Source: Aptenodytes patagonicus (taxonomy: Eukaryota > Chordata > Aves > Sphenisciformes > Spheniscidae). Taken from it: 64,000 nucleotides of DNA. Both the position numbers and the translations under genes were made by a program. Shown piece by piece: positions 27,640-39,200 of this stretch (position 1 is the stretch's first letter; every line of letters starts with the position of its first letter). A model generated the notes under the pieces. The model saw nothing but the letters and a program-made list of their open reading frames with translations, did not search any database and was not told where the DNA came from. The stretch is from contig NC_134970.1 of NCBI RefSeq assembly GCF_965638725.1, positions 6,182,001 through 6,246,000 of the forward strand, read 5' to 3'.

Positions 27640-28450
27640 AATACTGTCCCTTCACGGACAGGGATACCCCCAGAGGTGCCTTAGACTGGGATACCCACCA
27701 ACGCCCCCTTCCTCTGACACCCCCCAGCAGTCAGGGACCCTCTTCCCACCCCAGAGGCACCGCGCTCTCTTTGGAAAACCGAAAGCTGCCTCAGGGATGG
27801 GATACTCCCTACTGCAGGAATGCCCATGACCCCCCCCAAGGCAGGGACCTCCTCCCCCCGCGCTGCTCTGCCCTGCGCATCTCCACGGACAGGGAACCCC
27901 TTCCTGAGCTTACAACCCCACCTCCCACGGACAGGGACACCCCCTGGCCTCCCCCGAGGGGGGACAGCCGGGACCTGGCTCACGTAACCCACCCCAGACC
28001 TACCCGCTCACCCCTGAGGGGGGGGAAGCCCTCCCTGGCCTACCTACCCCCCAAGGCCTTACCTTCCTCCCCCCGGGCTCAATTAACGCCACACAGACCA
28101 GAAGCCACCCCCGTGGCCTACCCCCCCCCCCCCCCCCAAGGACCTACCTAACCCCTCCTCAGTCTACCTGCACCCCCCCAACCTGACTACCTCCGTGGCG
28201 GAGCGGTTTCACCCCCTCCCCAGACAGGACCCCTCTCCCTCAGCCCAATTATCCCCTCACACGGACGAGGACTGCTCCCCCCCCCCCCCCCCCCCCCGGT
28301 CTTACGACCTTCCCCGGCCTAACTGCCGCCGTCCCCCTCCCCAAGGATGGGAATGGCCTCCCATGGCCTAACCCCCCCCAAAAGCCCCCCCCACCCTCAC
28401 AGCATCCCGCCAGGAACAGCCCCCCCCCCCCCCCGGTTTAACGCCCCCCC
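27640..28450. repeat. C-rich degenerate tandem repeat with poly-C tracts, UBE2T 5' intron
   Basis: The plus strand is a run of loosely repeated units built from words such as ACGGACAGGGA(T/C)ACCCCC and CTACC(T/C)CCCCAAGG, spaced about 40-60 bases. It is interrupted by uninterrupted C runs near 28122-28138, 28277-28298 and 28420-28435. It lies between the proposed noncoding first exon and the ATG exon of UBE2T. Long minus-strand G runs may form quadruplexes and make assembly here unreliable. No coding potential is convincing. Confidence 0.7.
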
Positions 28451-28454
28451 CCTC

Positions 28455-28720
28455 ACACACCCTCGGCGTGAGGCGGCGGCGGCGCGGCCCCGGCTACAGC
28501 GCGGCGGAGGCGGGACTTCCCCCGGGCGCCTAGCAACGAGGGGGGACGCCTCGCGGGCAGCCCCGCCCCACGGCCCGCCACGCCGGCGCTGATTGGGTCT
28601 CGCTCGGCCCCGCCCCCTCGGCGGCGGCCGTTCGAATTCGAAGTGGAGGGGCGCTGCCATTGGAAGAGCCCTGCAGGCGGGAGCACAAGCCCCGCCCCTT
28701 CAGTAAAACCCCGCTGTATG
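28455..28720 (-). promoter_or_regulatory. UBE2T: UBE2T promoter region with CHR-like palindrome and CCAAT boxes
   Basis: CpG-rich sequence upstream of UBE2T. On the minus strand a donor context CCGAGG|gtgtgt ends a possible noncoding exon at 28461. A perfect 12-bp palindrome TTCGAATTCGAA at 28631-28642 contains the TTCGAA form of the CHR element on both strands. Inverted CCAAT boxes (ATTGG) lie at 28592-28596 and 28659-28663. CCAAT boxes plus CHR are the known promoter grammar of DREAM/MMB-regulated cell-cycle genes, a class that includes Fanconi-pathway genes. The exact start site is not visible. Confidence 0.5.
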
Positions 28721-29340
28721 GGCGTGGCTTACACAGTGCGGGGCGAGCCGCGGGCGCTGACGGGACGGGGGGGGAGCGGGGCCTGGGGCGGTGCGGGGGG
28801 GGGGGGGAACCCGAGGCCGCCCCGCCGCCGTGGGACGCCCCCGGCCGCCGCCCCCGGCCCCAGCCCAGCGGCCCCAAACCGCGTTAAACCTCCGCGGGCA
28901 GCGGGCGGGGCCCCGACGGGGGCAGCCCTTGCATAACCACGGCGGCCCGACCCCTCCTCTCCTCCCCCGGCCGGCGTTGTGTAACCGGGCACCGCGGGGC
29001 GAGGGGCCGGGCCAGCCCCCGCCGCCGCAGGGCTCCGGGAGCAACCGGACGCCGGGCCCGCTGCGCCCCACGGGCCGCGGGGAAGGAGGTAAACGCGGAC
29101 CGTGGGCGGTGGGAGCCGCGGCGGAGGCGTGGGGTCGGGCCGGGCCGTTCGCTCCCCGGTCCGCTGCGGGGTCGCAGCAGGGGCCGCCTCCTCCGCTCCC
29201 GCCCTCGTCCCTTCCCCGCCCGTCTGAGGGCCCCGACCCGTCCCCCCACACGGGCAGCGCTGCCCGGGCCCCCGAGCCGCGAGGAGCCGGCCAAGCCCCT
29301 GCCCGGGGGTGGTTTTGGGGCTCTTTTCCTGGTGCGACTT
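28720..29340 (+). promoter_or_regulatory. CRY4: CpG island, candidate 5' end of CRY4
   Basis: Extremely GC- and CpG-rich, including a poly-G tract near 28794-28807. It abuts the UBE2T promoter and could drive CRY4 in the opposite direction. A plausible donor GGAAGGAG|gtaaac occurs near 29089. CRY4's first coding exon has a strong acceptor (cttcctcttttag, AG at 33200-33201), so an upstream noncoding exon is required if that site is used. No direct evidence ties this donor to CRY4. Confidence 0.35.
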
Positions 29341-30955
29341 AAAATGCCATTTCTTGTATCAGGGGCTCTATATAGCACTTTATTTATCACCTAAGCTATT
29401 AGAACGAGAAATAACACGGAGGTGTTGGATCAACAGCAGCCTCGGGTCTGGCTCGATGTGGAGACTGGGATTGGGTAATCAAATTCATGCGAAAGATTGG
29501 GATTCTTCTTAAATCCCAGTTAGGGAATTGTTCTCAAGCCTGTCAAATCAGAATACCGTTAAACGGCTTAACAGCGCCAACTATTCCACTTCAAAAGCCC
29601 AAACCGCGGTTTCAGAGGGCAGTCGCGAGGCTGCTTTTCCAGCTGGCTGGCACACGTATTTAAAGCTTTATAATTGCAGTACTATCACTTCTAAGCGGAC
29701 AGGCTTATAGCCAGGGAGAACATCCGTGGTTTGACTTAACTGGGCCATCGAGAGTGCCCGCAGGGGAAATTAAACTGTTAAAAAGTTTTCCTTCCTAGCT
29801 CGTGGGCCTCGGTCCGTCCGTGCCCCATCTTGCTCTGCCGGCTCCGAGGGGTGGCAGACCGGAGGGCGGCGAGCCGGCTGCGATCCTCCTCCTCTTTCAG
29901 GAATTACACAAAAGCCTCAAGTCGCTCAGACCACCTTTGATGCAGAATCCACCTCGATGCATGTATTTGTGGTATGTAGGAGTGTTTAAACCTGGGCAAC
30001 TGATTTCTCAGTGCTTGTAGGAAGGGGAGCAGCACAGCTGGATCCGGATGGCGACGCTCTGACGACCGCTGCATCCCTCCAGCAGATCTTTGCCTGCGGA
30101 GAGAAATGCTTATCAGCGGGAGAGCCGTGATCAGTGATTGTGTGGCATCCTCTTTTGGGGGCGACGTGTTGTAAAGACCCCGGAGCGTCAGCCAGGTGAC
30201 CCTCGAGGTAAGGCTCAGCTGCCTGATTTGGGGTTTTCCCTGCTTCGTGTCGTGGTGTACCTCTCCCACAGTGTGGGGATGCAGCAGGTGCGAGGTGTAT
30301 TTTCTGCCTGCGTTGGTTGATTTTTGATGAACAGAAGTAATGCAGATGGGGCAGGGAGCCTGCCTGGCCTTGCTGGGTGAACGGCCTCAGCTCACCAGTT
30401 CACGGAGAGTTATCCACCGTTCCGGTGGATAAATCCTAACACAAAGTCGATCGACAGACAGTGCCTGCTCTGCCTTCCCCCCATCACCCCAGAGGATCTT
30501 CCCCTTCCTCCTGACAGGGCAGGAGCGTCCGAGGGTGCCGAGCCACCATCTCCTTTCCGACACCTCCCGTAGTGCTGCCAGGCCCGCACCAGCGATCCCC
30601 CCCTGATCCTTGCCACCCAGCGGTGGGTCCCAGCTCCCCACCCGGCCCTCGCACCTCTTTGCCTCTGGGCTCGCTCCCTCCCCAAAGTGCCCCAGCCCCC
30701 TTTCCTGGAACCCCTGCTCCCCCACCAGCTCCGACTCCCCCAGTCCCTTGCACTGGCATCCCCAGAGCTGCTCCTAACCCCAGCCCCGCAGCCCATCCAG
30801 GCGCCTTCTAGCCCTGGCCTGGTGTCCCCCTGCCCAGTCCCTGCCCTGGTGTGGCCCCGCTCCCCACGGCCGTGCCCCACTGGCCCCGCAGGGGATGCCA
30901 CCGCTGGAAGGGATGGGATGGGCTCCTCCCCAACCCACTGGACACCCCCCCCCCC
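29340..30955. other. Spacer between UBE2T and CRY4, no gene seen
   Basis: Mixed-composition sequence with short open frames only. It holds a small perfect inverted repeat at 30410-30432. No splice-framed coding segment or known repeat family stands out. Confidence 0.5.
30410..30432. repeat. Perfect 10-bp inverted repeat with 3-base loop
   Basis: TTATCCACCG, loop TTC, CGGTGGATAA. It is a short perfect hairpin in otherwise ordinary spacer. No function is evident. Confidence 0.8.
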
Positions 30956-30959
30956 CAGG

Positions 30960-31420
30960 ACACCCTGGGCTCGGGGCCATCTCATGGGCTGTGTGGGGCT
31001 GGGAGGCCCTAGGTTTGGGGTGGCCCCGTGGGCTGTGTGGGACCCCAAGTTTGGTGTTGCCCCATAGGTTGTATGGGGCGCTGGGCTCAGGGCGACCCCC
31101 TAGGCTACGTGGGGGTGCAGGGCCCTGGGCTTGGGGCAGCCCCACGGGCTGTCCCCTGAGACGGCGGTGTTCCCATAGGCTGTATGGGGAGGCCCCATAG
31201 GCCGTGTGGGGCTGCACAGCCCTGGGCTCAGAGCAGTCTTCTAGGCTGTGTGGGGCCTTCGGGCTTGGGGTGATCCTATGGGCTTTGTGGGGCTGCAGGG
31301 CCCTGGACTCGGGGTGGCCCTGCAGACTGCGTGGGGCCGCAGGGCTTGGGATGGCCCCAAAGGCTGTGGGGGTCCGTGGAGCCCCCGACTCGGGGCAGCC
31401 CCTCGGTGAGGCCAGCTGGT
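30960..31420. repeat. Degenerate GC-rich tandem repeat upstream of CRY4
   Basis: Units of roughly 30-65 bases built on the phrase 'GGGCT(G/T)TGTGGGGCTGCAGGGCCCTGGGCTC' in variant forms are repeated about ten times with much divergence. It generates a long minus-strand open frame (31640-30774) made of repeated Pro/His/Ser-rich motifs, which I regard as repeat translation rather than a gene. Confidence 0.6.
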
Positions 31421-32840
31421 GCAGGCTGGTTCTGTGCTCCTGCCACGGGATGCAGGGGACTCTTCTAGCACCCTTTGCATGGTTTGCTACCCAAAAGTGC
31501 CAGCTGGGTGCTCCCCCGAGCAGCGGGAGGGTCACCTTGTTTTTCCTGTTCCCCCAGGACGTGCGGGCAGGGCGGTGCCCGAGCTGGGGTACAAGGCAGA
31601 GCACCCCGCAAAGCCCAAACCCCCGTGTTCGGCTATGCACGGTGCTGCCCAGCGCTTGCGAGTTTGCAGGGTTCGCTTATCGGGGGGTTGCAACAGGCTG
31701 TGTCACGGCCTGGGAGCGCAACTGGGTTTGTCTCGGTGGTGCTGATGAGTGGTTTTGGGAACAGGGCAAGTCAGATCATCTTTTATGGGGCTGGTAAAGC
31801 TGTTGATTGTGGGTTGAGCGGGGCCGAGGGGCCGAGTCACCTACTGCAGCCATTTGGGAGGGTGTGAGTGGAGCAGTTTGGCTGGAAGAGCTGAACTAGA
31901 TTAGAGATTATTGTTTGGTTCTTTGCTAATCCCTAATCCCTTAATGCTTCTCTGGGTGGTAACGCTTGAATCAGAAGCAGGTGTGGACCCACCTCGGAGG
32001 TGGGCGTTGAGCTTCCCCCCTTCTACGTGGGAGAGAGCAAGTTGGGGAGACGTCGCTGGGTTTGGTGCAAACACAAGGTGGCAGCTGGGCTCGTTGCTTC
32101 TGTTTGCTGCCGTCTGCGGAGCCCATCGCCCCGCGAGCAGAGCAGCCAGCAGCTGTGGGGCAGTTTCTCAGACCCTGCCCTGAGCCACCCCAGACTGGGA
32201 GCCAAGATCGGCCCTCCTGCCTGTCCTCTGAACTCAGCTGAAGCAGTTGAAAGGGGAACGAATGTGTGCTCATCCCTACATCAGCCCCAGCTTAGAAAAA
32301 GAGTAGTTTTGTGCAGTTATCGCCACCCAGCTCTGCTACGGAGAGAGGAGGGCTTCTCCTGATGCTTAGAAGCACCGTGAGGTCTCCTGGGGCTAGGAAA
32401 GATGGATAAAAGCTATGGCAAACCGGTGGGTTCAGATATTATGCTCTCGTATCAGCGTTGGTTGGGCTGTGCTTTGCTTTCCCTTGTTTCACCTTGAAGC
32501 CTTAACAGTCTTGTTAGTGAGGAAACGTGCCGTGTCTTTCAGATGTCTCCTACTGAAATCAGAAAGGCTTTTCACTGCCAGGGTGAGTGTTGTATCAGGT
32601 CTCTGGTGAGATGAGGGCTCCTGCAGAGCTGTTCTCCCCGCAGCTCGTTGTGCACGAATGGAGGCAGAGCTCCCTGAATCATCTCCTCGCTGTTGACTTA
32701 CGGAGGGTTTGCTGATGGCCACATCTGTGGGGTTATAAAATGCTTTTGCAGTAAATGGAGCTCTGGCAGCTCTGTCTGTTTTGATTCCTTCCTTCTGGTG
32801 AGCGCTGTTGGGATGTAACTTAATTTAGGGATTTAATTTA

Positions 32841-32975
32841 AGGACTTGAGTGACTCATTTGGGGAAGAAGCCAAATTTAAGGAATTTAAGGACTTGAGTG
32901 ACTCATTTGGGGAAGAAGCCAAATTTAAGGAATTTAAGGACTTGAGTGACTCATTTGGGGAAGAAGTGGAGCAAG
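32841..32975. repeat. 48-bp tandem repeat (about 2.8 copies) with AP-1 sites, upstream of CRY4
   Basis: The unit starts at 32841, 32889 and 32937 with a constant period of 48. Each copy contains TGACTCA, the AP-1/TRE consensus, at 32851-32857, 32899-32905 and 32947-32953. As 48 is a multiple of 3, it also leaves a 74-codon plus-strand frame (32846-33070) with a 16-residue acidic/basic repeat. It sits 250-385 bases before the CRY4 start codon, in the putative intron just ahead of the first coding exon. Confidence 0.85.
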
Positions 32976-33224
32976 GTAGTGATACAGCTGCTGAATGGTG
33001 GGACGTGGCTGAGGAGACTGAGGAGAGAGGTTTGGTTCTGTTTCTGCTTTTCTCTCTCATGAAAACTTAACAAAAAGCAGAAGAGATTTGCAGTAAAAGG
33101 AGCTGAGGGCTGTTTGGAACTCCGTTTCTAATTGTTAACTGACGTTGTCCTTTAATAGGGTTTGTGTATCCCCAAAGCCAACGGTTCCCTTCCTCTTTTA
33201 GCAGATCTGAGGAGAAGAGCCAGG

Positions 33225-36200
33225 ATGCCGCATTGCACCATTCATCTTTTCCGGAAGGGACTTCGGCTTCATGACAACCCAACGCTGCTGGCCGCGCTGG
33301 AGTCCTCGGAGGTCGTCTACCCTGTCTACATCCTGGACAGAAAGTTCATGACGTCCGTGATGCGCGTAGGGGACCTGCGGTGGCATTTTCTGCTGCAGTC
33401 CCTGGAGGACCTCCAGAAAAACTTGTGTCAGCTGGGCTCTTGCTTGCTGGTTATTCAAGGAGAGTACGAGTCTGTTCTTAGAGATCACATCCAGAAGTGG
33501 AATATCACGCAAGTGACTCTGGATGCGGAGATGGAACCGTTTTACAAGGAAATGGAGGCCAGCATACGGCGTCTGGGAGAAGAGCTGGGGTTTGAGGTGC
33601 TTTCTCTGGTGGGCCACAGCCTGTACGATACCAAACGGTACGTGATTGCCCGAAAGACCGGTGAGGTGTCTCCAGGAAGGTTTATTATGGATTTAGCAAG
33701 CATCAGGGAGAAAAGGCCAAGTAGCTTGGTCTTTCTGGATCCTAATGTGTTCCTTTTGAGAAAATTGGACGATCTGAGATGAATGTGGCGCTGTTTGCTG
33801 GAGAATTTTTGTGTGTTGGTCTGCTGGAAGTAACAGAAGAGATTTTGCCCAGGTGTTAGAATGTCGGGCTGTGATTTGAGTCTAAAGAGTTTGTTATTTT
33901 TTTCCCCTTTCGGCAGTTTAATTCACTTCAAAACTTACATTAGCTACTCTTTTAAACAGAGTGGAAGAAATTCTTTAACACATTTAATAGGACTTTTATA
34001 TAAATTTTTTGTGTCAGGTCTTTTTATATCTTTCTAATCAACTTTCGCCGGTGCTGGACAGACTTGGATCCAAGCTGTTACGCAGAGCTGAATGACTGAA
34101 GAGATTGAAATTAATAATAACAGGGAGGTGATCGGTAATAGCTAAAACAACCTGAACACTCCAATTCTGGAAAGCCCCTAATTTACATAAATGGATGGAT
34201 GCATGTGACTTGCCGCCTTGAGTTCAAGCTGTCTGTTTGCCCAGGTGGTTGCTCACACAGAAGAGTTATTTACTGCCCCGAACCTGTTTGTTTTTGTGAT
34301 CGGACTGCCTCCGGCAGCCCCAGAGGTGTTCTGCCCCTTGCACTCTGCCATCCTGGCTATGTCTGGCTGTACAGAGCTGCCCAGTTGAAGCCGTGGCTGG
34401 GCATCCTGGTCCCACGTTTGTTGTCTCAAGTCCTGAGGGACTGCTCTCAGGATGGATGTACGTTCACCCAGGGAAGTTTTACTTGTAAAATCTGTAATTT
34501 CCACATTCGGTTGCACGAACTGAGGCTGTCCCGGCCTGTGCTGTCACCTTCCCATCCACTGGCAGCTCCAGCTTCCTTCTTGGTTTATATTATGGTGAAA
34601 AGTGACCTTGTTTTACTTAGGATTTTGGACCTGAACAGTGGGACTCCCCCATTAACATACAAGAGGTTCCTTCACATTCTGTCTCTGCTCGGCGACCCTG
34701 AGGTGCCTGTCCGAAACCTTACAGCTGAAGACTTCCAGTAAGTAACACCCAGACAGCGGGAAATTGCAGGTCCTTTTTCTCTGCCCAGAAAAAGAAGAGC
34801 CAGGGCCACGGTGTTTTAGATGTTACGTTGCATTACTTCTGTGCGTGGAGGGTTATCGATTGTACGTACAGGGGAGGGGATTCTGCCGTTGGGAGGGGAG
34901 AGCAGATGAGAGGGGGCGCAGTCCAAAGGCTTAAGCTTCTGCAAGGCACATTGAGACAGACTTCTAAGGTACGTAAAAGTTTAACAGAGGAATGACTAAG
35001 GAATTACAGGTTGGTCTCTCAAAGGCATGCTCTAGCTTCCTCACAAATCAAGATTCAAGGCAGGAATTGGATGAACCACTGTAGTTCGTTTTATGCGGGA
35101 AGTTCGGTGGGATAATCATACTGTTCCCTTCTGGCTTTAAATCTTTCTCTCCTCCCCTCTGCTGTATGGGAAGGAGAGACCGAGCTCATGTCTCCCAGGA
35201 CTTGAGAAGCAGCTCAGAGTCAAGGATGTCTTATGTTTAGCTCCGCATGAGGAGAGGTCAGTGATCCAAAGGGAGGTAAGATTGGGGTAGGAGAGAGCTG
35301 GCCACTGGGGATGGGACTGCAGATACTTGGGACTTGTGTCAAGCGCCTCCTGTGTGACCTCAGCTCCGTGTCGGTAACCGAGGCTTAGGTCTTCCCATCT
35401 TGCGGGAATCCTGTTAATTCCTGAATGTTGTCCTCAGATAGTCTGATGATAAGACCCATGTAAGTATTGGGATATAGCCGTTCCTGTATTTTTTCTTGCA
35501 CTGGTTTTTTTTTTTTCCTTTTTTTCCCTAATTTATTTGCTCTTTTTAAATTAATGATGATGAGAGCTAAGTGGTTCACAAGCTTCCCAGCAGGCCTGTG
35601 TTGTGTCAGTGCTCTGAGAGCTGCACTGGCCCCTTCTTCTGTAGGTGTCTGCAACAGAGCTGAGCTCAGTTTTTTCCAGGTAAGCAGAAAGAGCTCTGTT
35701 GATATCTGAGTCCATTCATGGCTTTTGAGAAGTCTGCGTACCACTGACACGTCCTTGAACCTCCTCCTCTGTGTTTTACAGGGGGGAAGGTAACTGTACC
35801 CTGATGCTCTTCCAGCCTCACGGGGGGCAGAGGCCTTGGGGAAGCCTCAGCAGCTGAGGCTGCAGAAGAGATGTGGGGGTACGGCTCAGAGGCGTGGGCT
35901 TGGGGAGCCCCCACCTTGGTTAGGAAGGAGCAGCTGCGGGGGCGGCCCAGGGAGCTGATCTGCCTCCTTCCCTATGAAACCTCTCCCAGAGCGACCTCTC
36001 CTCGGAGGCACGGGAGCTGGAGCGGCCTTTGGAGGCAGCACCAGTGCCCCGTAATTACGTTTAGAGTCTGAGGAGGCTCTTGGCTCCCTCGCAGGGATGG
36101 ATGAGGCAGCTGGGGGGAGCTGGAGAGGAGGTGCCTCCGAGCCTTACGTAGCGGATGGGAAGCCAGAGGGGTGTCTGAGCTACGGGGGCTGCAGCCGACT

Positions 36201-39200
36201 GCTCTGAGCGCTGTAATTTGGTGGGTCTGTTCCTCTTCCCCCAGTTCAGGCTAGAATTACCTGGAGCGATTGCAGAACGACCTCTTTCTTACGCAAGGAG
36301 GGTGCAGCCTGGGGTTTCTGGCTGTGCTTTCGTTCCCCTGTGCTCTGGCTGTGCCACAACAGAGGAGATCTTGGCGTGTGCAATGGGCAGGGGTCTTCCT
36401 CCCTCTTCTGGCTCCAGTTCCCTCTTTGAAAGAGGCCTCTCTCTCACATTAGGAGATGTAGGCCCCCTGACCCGGGCCTGGCTGAGTGTTACAGGGTGCC
36501 TCTCCCCGTGGATTTGACGATCTCCCTGGAGAGCCTTTCCCCCTGGAGAGGAGGGGAGACCGAAGGGCTACAGTGCCTGGAGCAACACTTGACTGACCAG
36601 GTCAGCCTTGATTTTACATGGGTGATGATGGTGGCTCTAGATGGGCTGAGGTTGCTGTCCACCTTGCTCCTTTTATGTGTCTGGACGCCAAGAAACCGCT
36701 CAGCTGTTCCAGCTCTAGCTGAGTTCTTCCCCGCCGGGGCTCAGCTCTTGGCAGCCCAGCCTGCCTTGGTGCTGGCTGCTTTTAAGCAGATGCTTTACCC
36801 GCTCCCAACTTCATAAAGTGGAAAAGATCTTCAGTGCGGCGCTGTTGCACCGAGAGAGCTGTTCCCCGTGTCACAAAATCACCCGGCTCTCTGGGGAGAG
36901 CAGAGCTTCACAGCACCCACGGGTGAGACGTGGCCTTGACGTTGGGCTTGGAGGAGGTCTATGTATTTGGAGATCTTGGAGGAGGACGGCAGCCTGGGCT
37001 CAAGATGTTGTCCTTGATGGTGGCACTTGTGGGAGGATGGGCGGTGGGAGCATTTTCCGGGCATGACGTTGAACAGGCCTCTGTGATGCAGAAGCCAATT
37101 GCCGAGAGTTTTTGCCCCGTTTCATTAGCTGGACATGTGTCACCTTGTACTGTCTGAACCTGGATTTCTGTTTTCATTTTAGGGCTGGGTGGCAAGTTTC
37201 ACCAAACCGAGAACAATCCCAAATTCACTGCTTCCAAGCACCACAGGCCTGAGCCCGTATTTCAGTATGGGCTGTCTGTCAGTTCGCACCTTTTTTTATA
37301 GGTTGTCAAACATTTGTGCTCAGGTAAGAAAATAATTGGTCATAGTTAGGCAAATCCAGCACCCTCACGTGTTTGGTGTGTGAGGCTAGGATTTAACACT
37401 CGGATCATCTTAGTAGAGACCTGGTGCATCAGAAAATGCTGCTTTGCTAATGTCTTCTCACAGAGTCCTATGAAATCTGTGAGTGGCTTTATATGTTGTG
37501 TGAAACACCCGTGAACGTATTACAGCTTTTCCCAATTAAGTTTTAGAAATATGATAAATAGGGAGCAAGGAGACCTGGAAGCAGCAGGGAAGCCCAGGAA
37601 AACCCTCCTAAAATTCAAGGAGTTCAAGACGTCTGCCTGATGTTTAAGTGAAGTTTTCGATCCGTTTAGCCTGTTCAAGCAGTTTTGTTTTTAGAAAGCA
37701 TCTGTTTTCATCTTAGAGAAGTTTTAACTATAGCATAAGCCAAAACCGACTTCTGAAAACTTGTTTGATTCTTAAGAAACAGTATGGTTGAAAACAACCC
37801 AAGAAAACCAAGGTCTCTCTGAACCTCCTTCTTAAGAGTATCTCGAGACATGCCTGAGCCACCTGAATTCAGCAAGCTGAGCAGTTAATATGTTAATAAA
37901 CGCATGTTTGGTTTAAGAAATCCCAGTGTGACACCATTTTGGAAGGCAGATGGAGAATGTTTGGGGTAACACTGAGGTCTAACAGAGTTCAGCTTTGCTT
38001 TTGGGCGTATAGCATTGCTTCAGATCTTTGATTTCTTTGGCTTTCATGGTCAAGTGCCACGAAGCCAGTAGTGCAGTTAGATTAATCTTTATTTTATGGG
38101 CCTGACAGTCACAAAATGAGTGAGACTGCAATGGTATAGATGAACTGAAGCTTTCACCTCGCGTGTCTTTTGCAGGCCAAGCATCACTCTCTGCCCCCAG
38201 TGTCGCTCCAAGGGCAGCTTCTGTGGAGGGAATTCTTCTATACAGTGGCGTCAGCAACACCAAACTTCACCAAAATGGCTGGGAACCCCATCTGCCTTCA
38301 GATCAATTGGCGTGAGGATGCAGAGAGGCTCCACAAATGGAGAACGGTAACAGGATGTATTGCCACAGCTGCTACGTTTCAGTTTAGAGCTTTTCTGTTG
38401 CCCTGAGATTGTTCCCTGCTGCCTATTTGAGGTTTGCCCCCTATTTTGGGGCTTACAGTGCTGTGTAGAAAAGAAGCGTAATGAAGCTTCGTGCAGGAGG
38501 GCTGATGTTTCTTTTCTGCTGCAGGCACAGACGGGGTTCCCGTGGATCGACGCGATTATGACCCAGCTGCGCCAGGAAGGCTGGATCCATCACCTTGCTC
38601 GGCACGCCGTTGCCTGCTTCCTGACGCGGGGGGACCTTTGGATCAGCTGGGAAGAGGGCATGAAGGTTCACTTTTGGTTTTTGGTTTTCTCTGTTCTGGC
38701 TGACCTTGAGAAACGCCTGCAAAATGTGAGCCTGGCAGTGGGAGGTGTACTGTAGAGCAGTGCTTCGTTACTGAGCCTCGCTAGAAATCTCGTGGTTTAT
38801 GAAATCTCATGGTCTCTCGCTCGAGTCTGAGCCCTGCTGTGCTGGGTGCAGCGGTGAGAGGTCGTTCCCATCCCCAAGGCCTGGCGATTTTGGATGGTGA
38901 GGATATTGGAGACCTGCTCAGTCTGCAGCAGGCCTCAAAGCCAGAGCTTTGGGCTTTGGGTTGCTCTGTCGCTGGGTCCTGCTCTAGCTTCCTTCTGGCA
39001 AACTGTCTTGCTGGAGAGCCTTCCCTGTGTGCCCTGCGAGGAGGGTAGCCCAGACCAGCACGGTGCCAAGCTTCACCCTTCATCTCCCAGCCTGTTGTGT
39101 TTTGGGTTTGTTTTTTTGCCACAAAGGCAGCCATTTCAGGGGTGTTTCTCTCTTTCTCTTCCTGTCCCGAAAGTGCAGGTGTTTGAAGAGCTGCTTTTAG

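Noticed and set aside
30774-31640. 288-codon minus-strand open frame, Pro/His/Ser rich
   Set aside because: Its repeating peptide motifs follow the degenerate DNA repeat beneath it; no family resemblance, no splice or promoter context.
32846-33070. Small protein with a 16-residue repeat upstream of CRY4
   Set aside because: The frame arises from a 48-bp tandem repeat, lacks a start context or homology, and is open in the opposite direction too. Kept as a repeat with AP-1 sites.
33638-33782. 47-codon extension of CRY4 exon 1
   Set aside because: A good donor (gtacgt) at 33638 and an in-frame exon 2 at 34621 match the family; the extension has no family resemblance. An intron-retained form cannot be excluded.
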